This document shows, one piece after another, positions 1-8,563 of a stretch of DNA of 64,000 bases. Within the stretch, counting starts at the first letter, position 1; each line of letters opens with the position of its first letter. Location: the IMG/VR virus record IMGVR_UViG_3300031603_000002, positions 32,596 through 96,595 of that record. The stretch is one strand, 5' to 3'. This stretch comes from a virus. Position numbers and translations under genes: made by a program. The notes beneath the pieces are model-generated. The model was not told the origin of the DNA and did no database searches. It worked only from the letters and a program-made list of their open reading frames with translations.

Positions 1-1
1 A

Positions 2-214
2 CTTCTTTCCGAAATGAACCCTAACGGAACAATTTCTGATGATGAGGACCAGGCACGAGATGATCTTATGGCAGCTGTCGAAATACAGGTCGATGAGCTT
101 GTACAATATATTGAAGAGCAAGCGTGGAAAATCGGCGGAGACTTTAGAGGTCCAGGAATCAGATATCAGGCATTGAAGATTCTCAATAAAAGAGTTCAAA
201 GGAGATCACTATGA
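2..214 (+). CDS. 5'-truncated small protein, probable tagged virion cargo
   Basis: The reading frame is open to the left edge of the window, so the true start lies outside. The first visible residues are LLSE followed by MNPNG. LLSE is the kind of ending seen on the N-terminal leaders of several other genes here (LIRE, LLAE, LLQE), so the first ATG at 14 is probably not the real start. The rest is acidic and helical, ending in a basic RVQRRSL tail. It overlaps the next gene by 4 bp. No family is recognised. Confidence 0.5.
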   Translation, partial: LLSEMNPNGTISDDEDQARDDLMAAVEIQVDELVQYIEEQAWKIGGDFRGPGIRYQALKILNKRVQRRSL

Positions 215-708
215 AAATCACACGCAGACAAATCAGAAATTTGATTAGCGAGCAGTCAGACAACGGTTTTTCAGTTGGCGACACAGTCGTTGCAACAATT
301 TTCGGCAAGGCCAAAAAGGGAAAAATCACAGAAATGCATGGCATGGGTGACATGGCAAGCGTAGATTTTGGAAACGGAGACGTTTATGGAATTATGCTGA
401 ACAGGCTAAAACCTTCGAAACGGGTTAACGAGCAGAACTACGGCCGCGGTCAGAACTATGGGTACTCACCCACTGGTCGTCCACCTCGCAAACGCGGATT
501 TAATCAGGCTAGCTCGGCATCAATGTCAGCGGCAAAATCATTGCGTGCAAAATTCAAACGACGATACCCTGACGCACAGATAAAAATTGATGGCAGAAAC
601 GGGTGGATCATCGTAAATGGAAAGAATGTCGTAAACATGGGTGCCAACGGCGCCAGCAATTATGACGAAATGGCAGAAAAAATGGAAGCTGCGTTATCAG
701 GATTCTAG
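211..708 (+). CDS. Tagged virion-cargo protein with SH3-like segment
   Basis: 165 residues, unknown function. It starts with MKITRRQIRNLISE followed by Q, a basic amphipathic leader ending in an I-S-E site that resembles the T4 capsid targeting sequence cut by the gp21 protease. After the leader comes a segment of short beta strands (VGDTVVATIFGKAKKGKITE) like a KOW/SH3 barrel, a Gly/Arg-rich linker at about residues 75-95, and a C-terminal alpha/beta part. A good Shine-Dalgarno site (aaaggag) precedes the ATG. It sits just before the tail tube gene. The packaging role is inferred from the leader only. Confidence 0.65.
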   Translation: MKITRRQIRNLISEQSDNGFSVGDTVVATIFGKAKKGKITEMHGMGDMASVDFGNGDVYGIMLNRLKPSKRVNEQNYGRGQNYGYSPTGRPPRKRGFNQASSASMSAAKSLRAKFKRRYPDAQIKIDGRNGWIIVNGKNVVNMGANGASNYDEMAEKMEAALSGF

Positions 709-762
709 GTTTACCATACTTAGACTTGCAATATAGCGAAGCCTCAGTCTTAGGAGATTAAA

Positions 763-1251
763 ATGGCAGAAACACTATCAGTAACGGACATGCTTCCGAA
801 TAAATTTGAACCAAAACGCCAGTTTAGGTGGGTCCTTGCTGTTGAGGGTATTGATGCCTTTATCGTAAAGACCGCTTCACGACCAAACATCGCGATTGAA
901 GAGCTGGAAATCCCGTATATCAATCACAAACGATATGTGGCAGGCAAGGCGACATTCGAAACGCTTTCAATTACATTGCACGACCCAATTGCTCCGTCAG
1001 GCGCTCAGCAGGTTATGGAATGGATTCGAACACACTTCGAGTCGGTCTCAGGTCGAGCAGGCTATGCAGATTTCTACAAGCGCGACATTCAGTTGAAGAT
1101 GCTTGATCCTGTCGGCACAGTCGTTGAACTGTGGGATATCCGTGGTGCATTCTTGACTGCAGCTGATTTCGGTACGCTTGATTACAGTACATCAGACGCT
1201 TCAGAAATCGCATTGACGGTCCGGTATGATAATGCCGTGCTTCAATATTGA
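763..1251 (+). CDS. Tail tube protein (T4 gp19-like)
   Basis: 162 residues, the usual size for the T4 gp19 / Phage_T4_gp19 family. It should stack as hexameric rings around the tape measure to form the inner tube of a contractile tail. Family-like features are the early FRWVLAVEGIDAFIVKT strand, the P-x-I-x-x-E-E-L-E-I-P-Y segment and a C-terminal strand ending YDNAVLQY. An AGGAG ribosome site lies 7 nt upstream. The gene stands before the probable assembly chaperone and tape measure genes, the normal order in tail modules, although an HNH gene and a tagged gene lie between. No sheath gene is in the window. Confidence 0.85.
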   Translation: MAETLSVTDMLPNKFEPKRQFRWVLAVEGIDAFIVKTASRPNIAIEELEIPYINHKRYVAGKATFETLSITLHDPIAPSGAQQVMEWIRTHFESVSGRAGYADFYKRDIQLKMLDPVGTVVELWDIRGAFLTAADFGTLDYSTSDASEIALTVRYDNAVLQY

Positions 1252-1273
1252 TGTAACGTTACGATAACGAGAT

Positions 1274-1302
1274 TTTACATAATCCCTTCCTGTTGGTATA
1301 CT
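1274..1302 (+). promoter_or_regulatory. Sigma70-like promoter for the HNH endonuclease gene
   Basis: TTTACA (1274-1279), 17-nt spacer, TATACT (1297-1302), with TGG directly before the -10 box (extended -10). It lies in the 71-bp gap upstream of the HNH gene, about 20 nt from its start and before an AGGGGAGGGG ribosome site. This suggests that the homing gene carries its own promoter. Confidence 0.65.
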
Positions 1303-1322
1303 AATATCATAGGGGAGGGGTT

Positions 1323-2126
1323 ATGTTTTTATGCCCAAATTGTAATTACAAAACTGAAAAAATCAACTCGTTACGTGTTCATGCACAAAAAGTGCATAAA
1401 CTTTCAAGCGAATCAATTTATCTGTCAACGGTTATTGGAGGCACACGGCCTACGTGTGCGTGTGGCTGTGAATCAAAGACAAAATTCCACGGCATCACAA
1501 AAGGTTATTCAAAGTTTTGCCCGGGTCATCAAGCAAGGATCAAAAACAATTGGGGACATAATGAAAATGCAAAGAAGAAAAGCCAGCAAATACGAAGAGG
1601 AATGTTGAAATCTGGAGAAATGGTCGTGTGGAATAAAGGCTTGACGAAGAATGATGACGAAAGACTTCTCAAGGCCGGAATATCAGTTGCAAAAACTTGG
1701 ACTCCAGAAAAACGAGAAAAGTATAGCAAAATAATGTCAAAAAACAGGTTGGCTGGGATCATTCCATCCTTGACAGGATCAGCACACCCGCAATGGAAAG
1801 GTGGGACATCAACAATCGGTGCTTTATGTCATTCAAACAATCGATTATACAGCGAATGGAAATATCCAAAACTCGCAGCAGCAAAATTCAAATGCGAAAG
1901 ATGCTCAAGCACCACAAAATTGCATGTTCATCATGATAAAGAAAAAATGGCTGCGATCATAAAGGGGCTCCGGAGCGACATTGATGACCTTGTCTTGACA
2001 CCAAAGCAAAATCAAGCAATCGTTGAAAAAGTGATTGATTACCACACATCACAAAAAGTGTCCGGAATCGTCCTGTGTAAGGTTTGCCATGGGCATGAAC
2101 ATCCATCTTTGAATTTTGACAACTAG
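1323..2126 (+). CDS. HNH homing endonuclease, free-standing
   Basis: 267 residues. The N-terminus is a C2H2-type zinc finger (C-x2-C near residues 4-7, H-x4-H near residues 20-25), followed by a second Cys-rich segment (CACGC). The middle has NUMOD3-like text (WNKGLTK and an EKREKYSKIMSK helix). The C-terminal nuclease part has HPQWKGG, a C-x2-C pair (CERC), the core LHVHHDKE near residues 199-206 and a second C-x2-C (CKVC) followed by HGHEH. This is the layout of phage HNH homing endonucleases that cut intronless alleles of neighbouring genes. It is inserted between tail genes and has its own promoter. Confidence 0.85.
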   Translation: MFLCPNCNYKTEKINSLRVHAQKVHKLSSESIYLSTVIGGTRPTCACGCESKTKFHGITKGYSKFCPGHQARIKNNWGHNENAKKKSQQIRRGMLKSGEMVVWNKGLTKNDDERLLKAGISVAKTWTPEKREKYSKIMSKNRLAGIIPSLTGSAHPQWKGGTSTIGALCHSNNRLYSEWKYPKLAAAKFKCERCSSTTKLHVHHDKEKMAAIIKGLRSDIDDLVLTPKQNQAIVEKVIDYHTSQKVSGIVLCKVCHGHEHPSLNFDN

Positions 2127-2240
2127 CTCAATCATGTCAATCATCTAACAACCCCAGTCGTCCATCCAGCCACCGGAAACTCATTCAATACATACTACAC
2201 CACTTTATTAGTTACGGACGTCCAGAACCCATCATGCGTG

Positions 2241-2252
2241 ATAATTAGTGAT
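2241..2252 (+). promoter_or_regulatory. ATAATTA-N5-ATG motif, possible leaderless start
   Basis: ATAATTA (2241-2247), five bases, then the ATG at 2253. It is a near match to the ATATTTA-N5-ATG pattern before other genes here that lack a Shine-Dalgarno site. No convincing -35 is seen, so it is weaker than the other examples. Confidence 0.35.
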
Positions 2253-3041
2253 ATGAACATCTCATCAATAAGAGCATTTGTCCGCACCACTCTCCTACAA
2301 GAAAAAGCTTCAACGGCAGAAATGGCCTCGAATGACAATTTAGCGCTGGCAACATATAAAGACCGTGACGAGTATGGCGACATTTCATATGTCCTTTTCG
2401 ATAGAAATTTGTTCATTCATTTTTTCATACAAGAAGTCAAGGCAATTGCGAAAGACGATGGCATATCAATCTCTGACATAATAAGAGACGAGTTTGATGA
2501 TGTCTTATCTGACTTATCTGCTAGAATGGCGGAACACGCAGTTTCGTTCGTCCTAGGCACAATTGACATAGAGAAGGCATGGGACGGGCCGAGTAACGAC
2601 GCCAGTATGGTACATGCTCCGGCGGCCTCAAAAGGTTATGGCCCGTTGATGTACGATATAGCCATGGCAGACGCCGGCGAGCTCATGCCTGATCGTCAAC
2701 CCGATGTGTCGAAATCTGCACAGAGCGTTTGGAAATATTACAAAAACAAAAGAAGCGACGTCGTATCAACACCCCTAGACAACATTCGTAATCCGCAGAC
2801 ACCACAAAAAACAGACGATGCCTCTGTTCATAAAAAAGGCAAAGAGAATTTTGGTAACTTCTTGGATTCATCGTACCATCTTAAGGGTAAGGGTCCTGAC
2901 GTTGCTGGAATGACTGCATCATTTAAACAACTCGAGGCGTATGTTGGCAAGAAGCTAAACATAACTCCGTACACCCTCCATGACATTTTGTGGACTTCTG
3001 CCGAGGCTTTTTACGACATCAGGCACGACACAGAAAACTAA
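2253..3041 (+). CDS. Tagged virion-cargo protein, 262 residues
   Basis: The chosen ATG gives MNISSIRAFVRTTLLQE then K, a leader with an L-Q-E cleavage-like site. A GTG 15 nt upstream is possible, but neither start has a Shine-Dalgarno site. The body contains a segment rich in small residues (ASKGYGPLMYDIAMADAG) followed by SVWKYYKNKRSDV. I associate this GPLMYD...VWxYYxxxR pattern with internal proteins of marine phages, but cannot name an enzyme. It lies between the tail tube and the gp26-like gene, an unusual site for a cargo gene. Function unknown. Confidence 0.6.
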   Translation: MNISSIRAFVRTTLLQEKASTAEMASNDNLALATYKDRDEYGDISYVLFDRNLFIHFFIQEVKAIAKDDGISISDIIRDEFDDVLSDLSARMAEHAVSFVLGTIDIEKAWDGPSNDASMVHAPAASKGYGPLMYDIAMADAGELMPDRQPDVSKSAQSVWKYYKNKRSDVVSTPLDNIRNPQTPQKTDDASVHKKGKENFGNFLDSSYHLKGKGPDVAGMTASFKQLEAYVGKKLNITPYTLHDILWTSAEAFYDIRHDTEN

Positions 3042-3128
3042 CTCACGCGACTTTCACACACTTATACTTATGTTTACAAGCGTGCATACAGGGCTACAGT
3101 ATGTATGTGACAATTACAGGAGTAATAC

Positions 3129-3983
3129 GTGAGCAATAAAAGAGAAGGGAACCATGTTTTCGATGCCCAGCGAGCGCAAGCCAGCGGAATGCAGACAAGA
3201 AATGTGATGAGGGAAGATTTTGGAATGGAAATTCCAGTTGATGCCGCACCACTACCATCACAGGGAAAAATCTACCCAGAAGGTTCGGCGGCACACAATT
3301 GTGAAACGCTTGAAATCAGGGCTATGACGGCAAAGGACGAGGACATTCTAACCAGTCGTGCTCTCCTCAAGAAGGGCACGGTTATCACGGCACTTCTTCG
3401 TTCATGCCTGGTAAACAAAGCAGTCAGGGTTGATCAGCTCATCTCAGGCGATCGTAATGCGCTAATGGTTGCGGTCAGGATTACAGGATACGGCTCTGAT
3501 TACGAGGTCGATATCCCATGTCCAGAGTGTGACCAACACCAAAAGCAAACGTTCAGTCTCGCTGAGCTTCCTATCAAGCGACTAGAAATCGAACCATCAG
3601 AACCAGGCGAGAACAAATTCACCTTCACATTGCCAGTTAGCAAGAAGGTCGTAACGTTCAGGTTCCTAACAGGCGCCGACGAACAGAATATTTCCCTAAC
3701 GGCAGAGCGAAAGAGAAAGAAGAAGCTATCGGGTGATCTCGACAGCATGGTGACTAGTCGACTCCAAGCGGCCGTTGTTGCCGTTGATAACATTGAAGAC
3801 CGTTCAAAGCTCGCAATGTTTGTGAATAACATGCCGGCTCGAGACAGTCGGGCACTTCGCAAGTTCATGAATGATAATGAGCCGGGTATCGAGATGAAGT
3901 GCGTTATGACTTGTGAAAGCTGCTATGAGTCTTCGGAGGTAGACCTGCCCATCGGCACTTCGTTTTTTTGGCCTGACGCCTAA
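3129..3983 (+). CDS. gp26-like baseplate/tail assembly protein, probable chaperone G
   Basis: 284 residues, GTG start with AGGAG 6 nt upstream. It matches the T4_baseplate family that includes T4 gp26: an N-terminal LPSQGKIYPEG segment, then LEIRAMTAKDEDILTSRALLKKGT, and a zinc-ribbon-like pair of Cys-x2-Cys motifs (CPEC near residue 137, CESC near residue 264). It lies between tail tube and tape measure, where long-tailed phages encode the assembly chaperone G. The 3' end runs over seven T residues (3963-3969) and stops at 3981-3983, while an overlapping frame continues to 4218. I infer that some ribosomes shift there to make a longer product. Confidence 0.75.
   Translation: MSNKREGNHVFDAQRAQASGMQTRNVMREDFGMEIPVDAAPLPSQGKIYPEGSAAHNCETLEIRAMTAKDEDILTSRALLKKGTVITALLRSCLVNKAVRVDQLISGDRNALMVAVRITGYGSDYEVDIPCPECDQHQKQTFSLAELPIKRLEIEPSEPGENKFTFTLPVSKKVVTFRFLTGADEQNISLTAERKRKKKLSGDLDSMVTSRLQAAVVAVDNIEDRSKLAMFVNNMPARDSRALRKFMNDNEPGIEMKCVMTCESCYESSEVDLPIGTSFFWPDA
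3963..3969 (+). other. Candidate ribosomal frameshift site (7-T run)
   Basis: In the gp26-like frame the codons are TCG TTT TTT TGG. A tRNA-Phe on the second TTT can re-pair perfectly one base forward (+1) or two back (-2). Either way the ribosome enters the frame that reads GGC CTG ACG CCT AAT GAC and stays open to 4218. The zero-frame stop comes only 12 nt after the run. A small GAGGTCTACCTC hairpin at 3991-4002 lies downstream. Direction and efficiency are not known. Confidence 0.55.
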
Positions 3984-4218
3984 TGACAAAGAGGTCTACC
4001 TCGAGCCTATATTTTCATTGATGTATTACATGGGCTTTACGTTTTATGATGCCATGAATTTGCCGATTTGGCAGCGTAAATGGTTCGTACAAAGATTCAT
4101 CACGGAAATTGAGTCAAGCAACACATCAAAAAGCGTGACCGACAATGCTCCGGACCAAAGAGCGCTAATGGGGCGCCAGAGAGAACAGGTACCGGCAAGA
4201 TTACGTAGATTCACCTAA
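3970..4218 (+). CDS. Frameshift extension of the gp26-like gene (GT-like / gp51-like)
   Basis: 82 codons in the +1 frame relative to the gp26-like gene. It reads GLTPNDKEVYLEPIFSLMYY, then MGFTFYDAMNLPIWQRKWFV, a compact helical domain ending in a basic tail. This conserved-looking sequence begins before any usable start: the first ATG is at 4021, in the middle of the domain and without a Shine-Dalgarno site. In T4, gene 51 (hub assembly catalyst) follows gene 26 directly, so this may be its counterpart. The fused product would be about 362 residues. A separate protein starting at 4018/4021 is less likely but possible. Confidence 0.6.
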   Translation, partial: GLTPNDKEVYLEPIFSLMYYMGFTFYDAMNLPIWQRKWFVQRFITEIESSNTSKSVTDNAPDQRALMGRQREQVPARLRRFT

Positions 4219-4242
4219 CTTTTTCGAAGTCATATTTAGTAT
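4210..4242 (+). promoter_or_regulatory. Late-type promoter before the tape measure gene
   Basis: CATATTTAGTAT (4231-4242) lies just before a GAGGTG ribosome site. The same 12 bases recur at 53118-53129 before another virion gene. A weak -35 (TTCACC, 4210-4215) sits 17 nt from TATTTA. Confidence 0.45.
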
Positions 4243-4253
4243 AGAGGTGTGGC

Positions 4254-7200
4254 ATGGCAGAAGAAGGCTCAGTCCAACTACAAATACAGAATCAAATGAA
4301 CGAAGCCGTGAAGGCTCGTTCTACTTTGCTTAACACTCAAACTAAGATTTTGTCGACGCAACTTGATTTGGTTGTCAAAATGCGTAATGCTTTGAAAGGT
4401 GAAGGCCTCAAAGAGGCACAGAAGGCAATTGATGATGTAAACAAAGCTTTGGATGCCAACATCATTGCCAGCGAAAAAGCCGCTGAAGGTAACCGTGATC
4501 TAGGAACCGCAGCCGCAGAAACTGGCCAAAAGCTGGAGAAGACAAAAGAGTCCCTTGTCACCGGCAAAAAGGTTTTCGGTGTGTTTGCTGATGCAATGTC
4601 AGCTGGTATCAGCACAATGACAAATGTTGGGAGTTCAATCCTCAACATCGCCGGCGCTATTGGTAAGTTAGGAATCACAATACTATCGACGCCATTCAAA
4701 ATATTTGATGCATTTGTTGAAACAGCACAGACACTTCCAAGAAACACGGCGATTGTTGATGCCCTAGAGGACATCCGCGACGCATTCGGTGATATTGCAA
4801 CAGGACCAGGAAAAGCTGTTGCAAGCCAACTGGGCACGATTAGCAAATCAGCAAGGAATCTGGCTGGGACTGGGTTGAGCGTTACTCGAGTTTTCGGTTT
4901 CGGCGCAGAGGGAATCGCAGGAGCGCTCAAGGCTGTAAACGAATTGGCCCAAGGCACCGGTGAATCGTTCACACGATTGAAAGGGGTTTTCCAAGAGTCC
5001 GGCTTACAGCTCACGATGATGCAAAAAGGCTTGGGCGTCACGGCCGAGAACATGGGCCAGTTGATGAATATCGCTGAACTCCGTGGTGAAGATGTTGGCA
5101 AATCGCTCGAGGAATTCTCAAAAATAACATTGCAAACGGCTGACGAATTTGGAATGGGCGTTAAAACCATGGCCAAAGGAATGGCAGAACTTAATGTAGA
5201 AGTCTCGACGTTTGGTCACCTGGGCCCGAAAGCATTTGCACCGATGGTTGTGTATGCAAAGAAATTGGGTATCGAGGTGAAGCAACTGTCAGGAACAATG
5301 AAGAAATTCTCAGGGTTCTCTGACACAGCAAAAGCTGCATCAGAATTGGCTCAAGGTTTCGGTATGAACATCGATGCTATGAAATTGATGGCTGCGCAGA
5401 ATCCTGCCAAGAAAATTGATATGTTGAGGAAGTCATTTTTCAACGCAGGCAACGACATTTCGAAGATGAGTTACCAGCAACGACAATACCTCGAGCAAAC
5501 AACCGGTCTTGAAGGAACAGCGTTGGAAGCTGCGTTCTCACTGGACAAACAAGGCCTGTCATACGAGAACATTGAAAAACAGGCAAATAAAGCCGGCAAG
5601 CGGCAAATTACACAAAAGAAAGTAATGCAAGATCTCGGTAAGCAAATCAAGAAACTCAATCATTTGATGAACGTCGAAAAATATGCCGGCTTCTTTGATG
5701 CGTTCATCAAAGGCTTTGGCGTTGGGCTTCTGAAGGCTGGCGGAATGCGCGGCGCCCTGAAAAATATCCAGAAGGTACTTCTGAAGGTGCACGTCGCCGG
5801 CCGTCAAGTTGCAAAAATGTTCGTGAAATATTTCCCCGGTGTACAGACGATGCTGTCGGCGATAGGCGAATTGTTTGATCCTGCAAAGATAGACGGATTC
5901 ACTGACGGCATAAAGCATGCATTCAAAACACTATTCCAATCGAAAAATGGGTGGGGTCAGTTCTTCACTGACATTGAAAATGTATTTGAAGAACGTGCTG
6001 GTGTGGGCGGAAGCATACTAAAAAAGCTAAAATCCGGATTCAACAAGTTCGCAACTTTCATTTTGAAGGGCGTAACCTCAGGTATATCAGCAGCTGTCGG
6101 GCAAATAGGCGAAAAAGTATTGCCAGCGATACAAAAATTCCTTGATGGTCTGGCATCTGACCTGGCCAAAGAAGAGAATAAAGGAAAAGGTCTGTTATCG
6201 GTGTTGTTCCAGAAAGCATCATCATCAGACATAACTAAAAAGTTTGGGCCGCTGATGGAGCCGGTGCTTGGTGCTTTACAAAAAGCGTTTACGACATTGG
6301 CACCTAAGGTCGGCAAAATACTCGAGACAGCTTGGCCGCTTATTAAGCCCTATGTCATGAAACTCGCCGGCGTCATGGCACTTTCATTCGCCGCAGGATT
6401 CGCAAAAAGCCTCATAGGCGGAATTGCATCCATCGGTATGTCTGTCATCGGCGCGAATATTTGGGGCGGAGCTAAAAAAAGTGTCGAGAAGGCATCTGGA
6501 AAAGAAGGGCTTGTCCTGCAATCAACGATTCGCGACAAGCTGGATCTCCATGTCAACTCAGCAATAAATAAAATCGATAATACTAAAATTGGCAAAAAGC
6601 TACTTGAAAAATTCGATCGTGTAGCGCTGAAATTCGGCCCGAAAATTGCCGCAGTTGGGACAAAATTAATACCGATTGCAGGCTGGGCAATTGCAATAGG
6701 CGACGCCGCGTTGAGCATAAACAGTCAAATGGACAAAATGGAGGGCAGCTTACAAAAAGATTATGGGAAGCTCGAAGGTACAATTGGCGCTGGCTCAGCA
6801 GGCATGCTCGCTGCATTGACATTGGGATTGCTTCCTGACACGATTTATAAAACGTTCGGCGAAGGTACTGCATCAATCGTAAAGTCTATGCGCGATATGA
6901 GCAAAAAAATTGGTATGGAGAATATATTTGAGACGTACCTGAAGGGCATCCGCGGCCAGATAAAAATATTCCAGGGTCTCGGAGATGTACTCGTCGGCAT
7001 ATTCGAAGGTGATACAGATCGGATCGGCACTGGATTAATCAGAATGTTTGATGGGCTTATGACAAGCCTCACGCTGTTCCCGAAGATGCTGTTTAGTGCA
7101 GTCATCGATTTGGGTCCAACGATTATCAAGGGTTTCTACCGCGCGCTGGAATTTATGTTTTTGGACATTCCGATCGGCATATTCGACATTGTTGTGGGCG

Positions 7201-8369
7201 CAGTAAATGGTTTCGTCGCCCTGGTCTCCGGAGACGGCAAGGGGTTCAGTGGCACCGTCGGTGCAATCGGTGATGCACTCGCGAACATGTTTAGCAGTCC
7301 TTTGGGCTTGCTGCAAGCAGCGCTGGAGGAAACTGCGAACAATTTCATGGAGCAGGGCAAAAGGATTTTCCTTAAGATCAAGCTTGTTGTGGCCAAAGGG
7401 CTGAACGTGATCGGCCAAGTTTCAGATGCAGACGTCAAGGCTGCGAAGATCAATCTCGCCACATTCAATGATGGCGTTAAAGAATCTACAGAAAAAAAGC
7501 TTAAAATTATTGAAGTTGCAAAAAAAGATAGCGAAAATAAAATTAAGCAAATGGGCAAATATAAAGACACCAGCTGGCTTGATATGATAGGTGCCCCTTT
7601 GGATGCAATGAAAAAAATGGAGGCTGCAAAAATATCAGCAGCTGAAAAGAAGAATTATGAAAAAATGTCTGCAGCACGCAGAATGGTTTCACAGATTGAT
7701 GACATAAAAGATATAGAAAAAAAGCTAGCTGCTGCCACAAAAAAATTAGCAAAAATTAACATCAAGAAACTAAAAAAGGATGTAAAATACTCAGTCGAAA
7801 AGCTTGGGCAGATATTTTCCGAAATCGCGACAGTTTTAGATGCTGGTAAGCTAAACGAAACAGCAAAAATAATCGCCCCGGCGTACGACACTTTTTCTTT
7901 GGCCATCGACCAGACACTGGTTCCTATTATGAAGCTCAATGATAAATTCATAGCGCTGAAAACAGGTATGTTGGGAATTACAGACAGCACCGGTATAGCC
8001 GTAAAGGCGATGCGTAAAGCACCGTTTACAAGGCTCACAAAAGAGCTACCGCATATGGAGGCAGCAATTCTCGGTATTGACAAGGTGGTCTCGTCTGTCA
8101 ATACTGCAGGCGGCAAGCTAACAAACGAAAATATCTCAAAGATGCAACCCGTTCTTGATGCTATAAAGGGTTTCAAAGGCGGTAAGATTGAAGTTTCACA
8201 TAACCTGCCCAATACTAAAATAGAGCTTACTGTGAATATAGACAGCAAGAAGCTCGCCGAAGCACTTGTGGCTGTCGACCTAGGCAAAACACCAGCATCA
8301 ACAAGCCCTAACGACAGAACGTATTTAAGCACACAAAAAGGCCAAACGAAATTACCTGGAAGTAAATGA
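4254..8369 (+). CDS. Tape measure protein
   Basis: 1371 residues, by far the longest gene in the tail module. It sets tail length and is expelled with DNA. The N-terminal third is helical and rich in Ala, Lys and Gln. Hydrophobic stretches lie near residues 115-145 (TNVGSSILNIAGAIGKLGI) and 700-735 (VMALSFAAGFAKSLIGGIAS). The 1000-1200 region is very Lys/Ala rich and probably coiled coil. The C-terminus (ISKMQPVLDAIKGFKGGKIE and following) is a short beta-rich tail. It follows the gp26-like frameshift locus directly. At roughly 0.15 nm per residue it implies a tail near 200 nm if most of the chain is extended. No lytic domain was recognised. Confidence 0.85.
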   Translation: MAEEGSVQLQIQNQMNEAVKARSTLLNTQTKILSTQLDLVVKMRNALKGEGLKEAQKAIDDVNKALDANIIASEKAAEGNRDLGTAAAETGQKLEKTKESLVTGKKVFGVFADAMSAGISTMTNVGSSILNIAGAIGKLGITILSTPFKIFDAFVETAQTLPRNTAIVDALEDIRDAFGDIATGPGKAVASQLGTISKSARNLAGTGLSVTRVFGFGAEGIAGALKAVNELAQGTGESFTRLKGVFQESGLQLTMMQKGLGVTAENMGQLMNIAELRGEDVGKSLEEFSKITLQTADEFGMGVKTMAKGMAELNVEVSTFGHLGPKAFAPMVVYAKKLGIEVKQLSGTMKKFSGFSDTAKAASELAQGFGMNIDAMKLMAAQNPAKKIDMLRKSFFNAGNDISKMSYQQRQYLEQTTGLEGTALEAAFSLDKQGLSYENIEKQANKAGKRQITQKKVMQDLGKQIKKLNHLMNVEKYAGFFDAFIKGFGVGLLKAGGMRGALKNIQKVLLKVHVAGRQVAKMFVKYFPGVQTMLSAIGELFDPAKIDGFTDGIKHAFKTLFQSKNGWGQFFTDIENVFEERAGVGGSILKKLKSGFNKFATFILKGVTSGISAAVGQIGEKVLPAIQKFLDGLASDLAKEENKGKGLLSVLFQKASSSDITKKFGPLMEPVLGALQKAFTTLAPKVGKILETAWPLIKPYVMKLAGVMALSFAAGFAKSLIGGIASIGMSVIGANIWGGAKKSVEKASGKEGLVLQSTIRDKLDLHVNSAINKIDNTKIGKKLLEKFDRVALKFGPKIAAVGTKLIPIAGWAIAIGDAALSINSQMDKMEGSLQKDYGKLEGTIGAGSAGMLAALTLGLLPDTIYKTFGEGTASIVKSMRDMSKKIGMENIFETYLKGIRGQIKIFQGLGDVLVGIFEGDTDRIGTGLIRMFDGLMTSLTLFPKMLFSAVIDLGPTIIKGFYRALEFMFLDIPIGIFDIVVGAVNGFVALVSGDGKGFSGTVGAIGDALANMFSSPLGLLQAALEETANNFMEQGKRIFLKIKLVVAKGLNVIGQVSDADVKAAKINLATFNDGVKESTEKKLKIIEVAKKDSENKIKQMGKYKDTSWLDMIGAPLDAMKKMEAAKISAAEKKNYEKMSAARRMVSQIDDIKDIEKKLAAATKKLAKINIKKLKKDVKYSVEKLGQIFSEIATVLDAGKLNETAKIIAPAYDTFSLAIDQTLVPIMKLNDKFIALKTGMLGITDSTGIAVKAMRKAPFTRLTKELPHMEAAILGIDKVVSSVNTAGGKLTNENISKMQPVLDAIKGFKGGKIEVSHNLPNTKIELTVNIDSKKLAEALVAVDLGKTPASTSPNDRTYLSTQKGQTKLPGSK

Positions 8370-8563
8370 AAACCGACGATGAAAAAATTGATGCAGTCAA
8401 AAAATGGCTTGTAACTGAATCCGCAACTGGAAATGAGCTAGCGGCGGTATACTCATCTTTGCTAACATCGGCAAACACAGAAATTACGTCGCACTATTAT
8501 CTTATGCTCCACGATATGTTAGAATCATTCAAGAAAGTTGCGGCATCTTTCAAGGACAAGTAA
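8366..8563 (+). CDS. Small helical protein in tail operon
   Basis: 65 residues, overlapping the tape measure gene by 4 bp (ATGA) and ending directly before the next gene. Charged and helical (MLHDMLESFKKVAASFKDK at the end). Its size and place suggest a tail assembly or baseplate accessory factor, but no family is recognised. Confidence 0.6.
   Translation: MKTDDEKIDAVKKWLVTESATGNELAAVYSSLLTSANTEITSHYYLMLHDMLESFKKVAASFKDK

Noticed and set aside
1253-1262. Palindrome GTAACGTTAC as a terminator or attachment site
   Set aside because: Short, no T run follows, and no integrase or second copy was seen.
4018-4218. Independent gene starting at TTG 4018 or ATG 4021
   Set aside because: The conserved-looking domain begins upstream of both and neither has a ribosome site. 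A frameshift from the gp26-like gene explains it better, though a separate start is not excluded.
4337-8332. Long minus-strand frames opposite the tape measure gene (several over 100 codons)
   Set aside because: They mirror the codon pattern of the real + strand gene, lack ribosome sites and have low-complexity Ser/Pro/Leu text.
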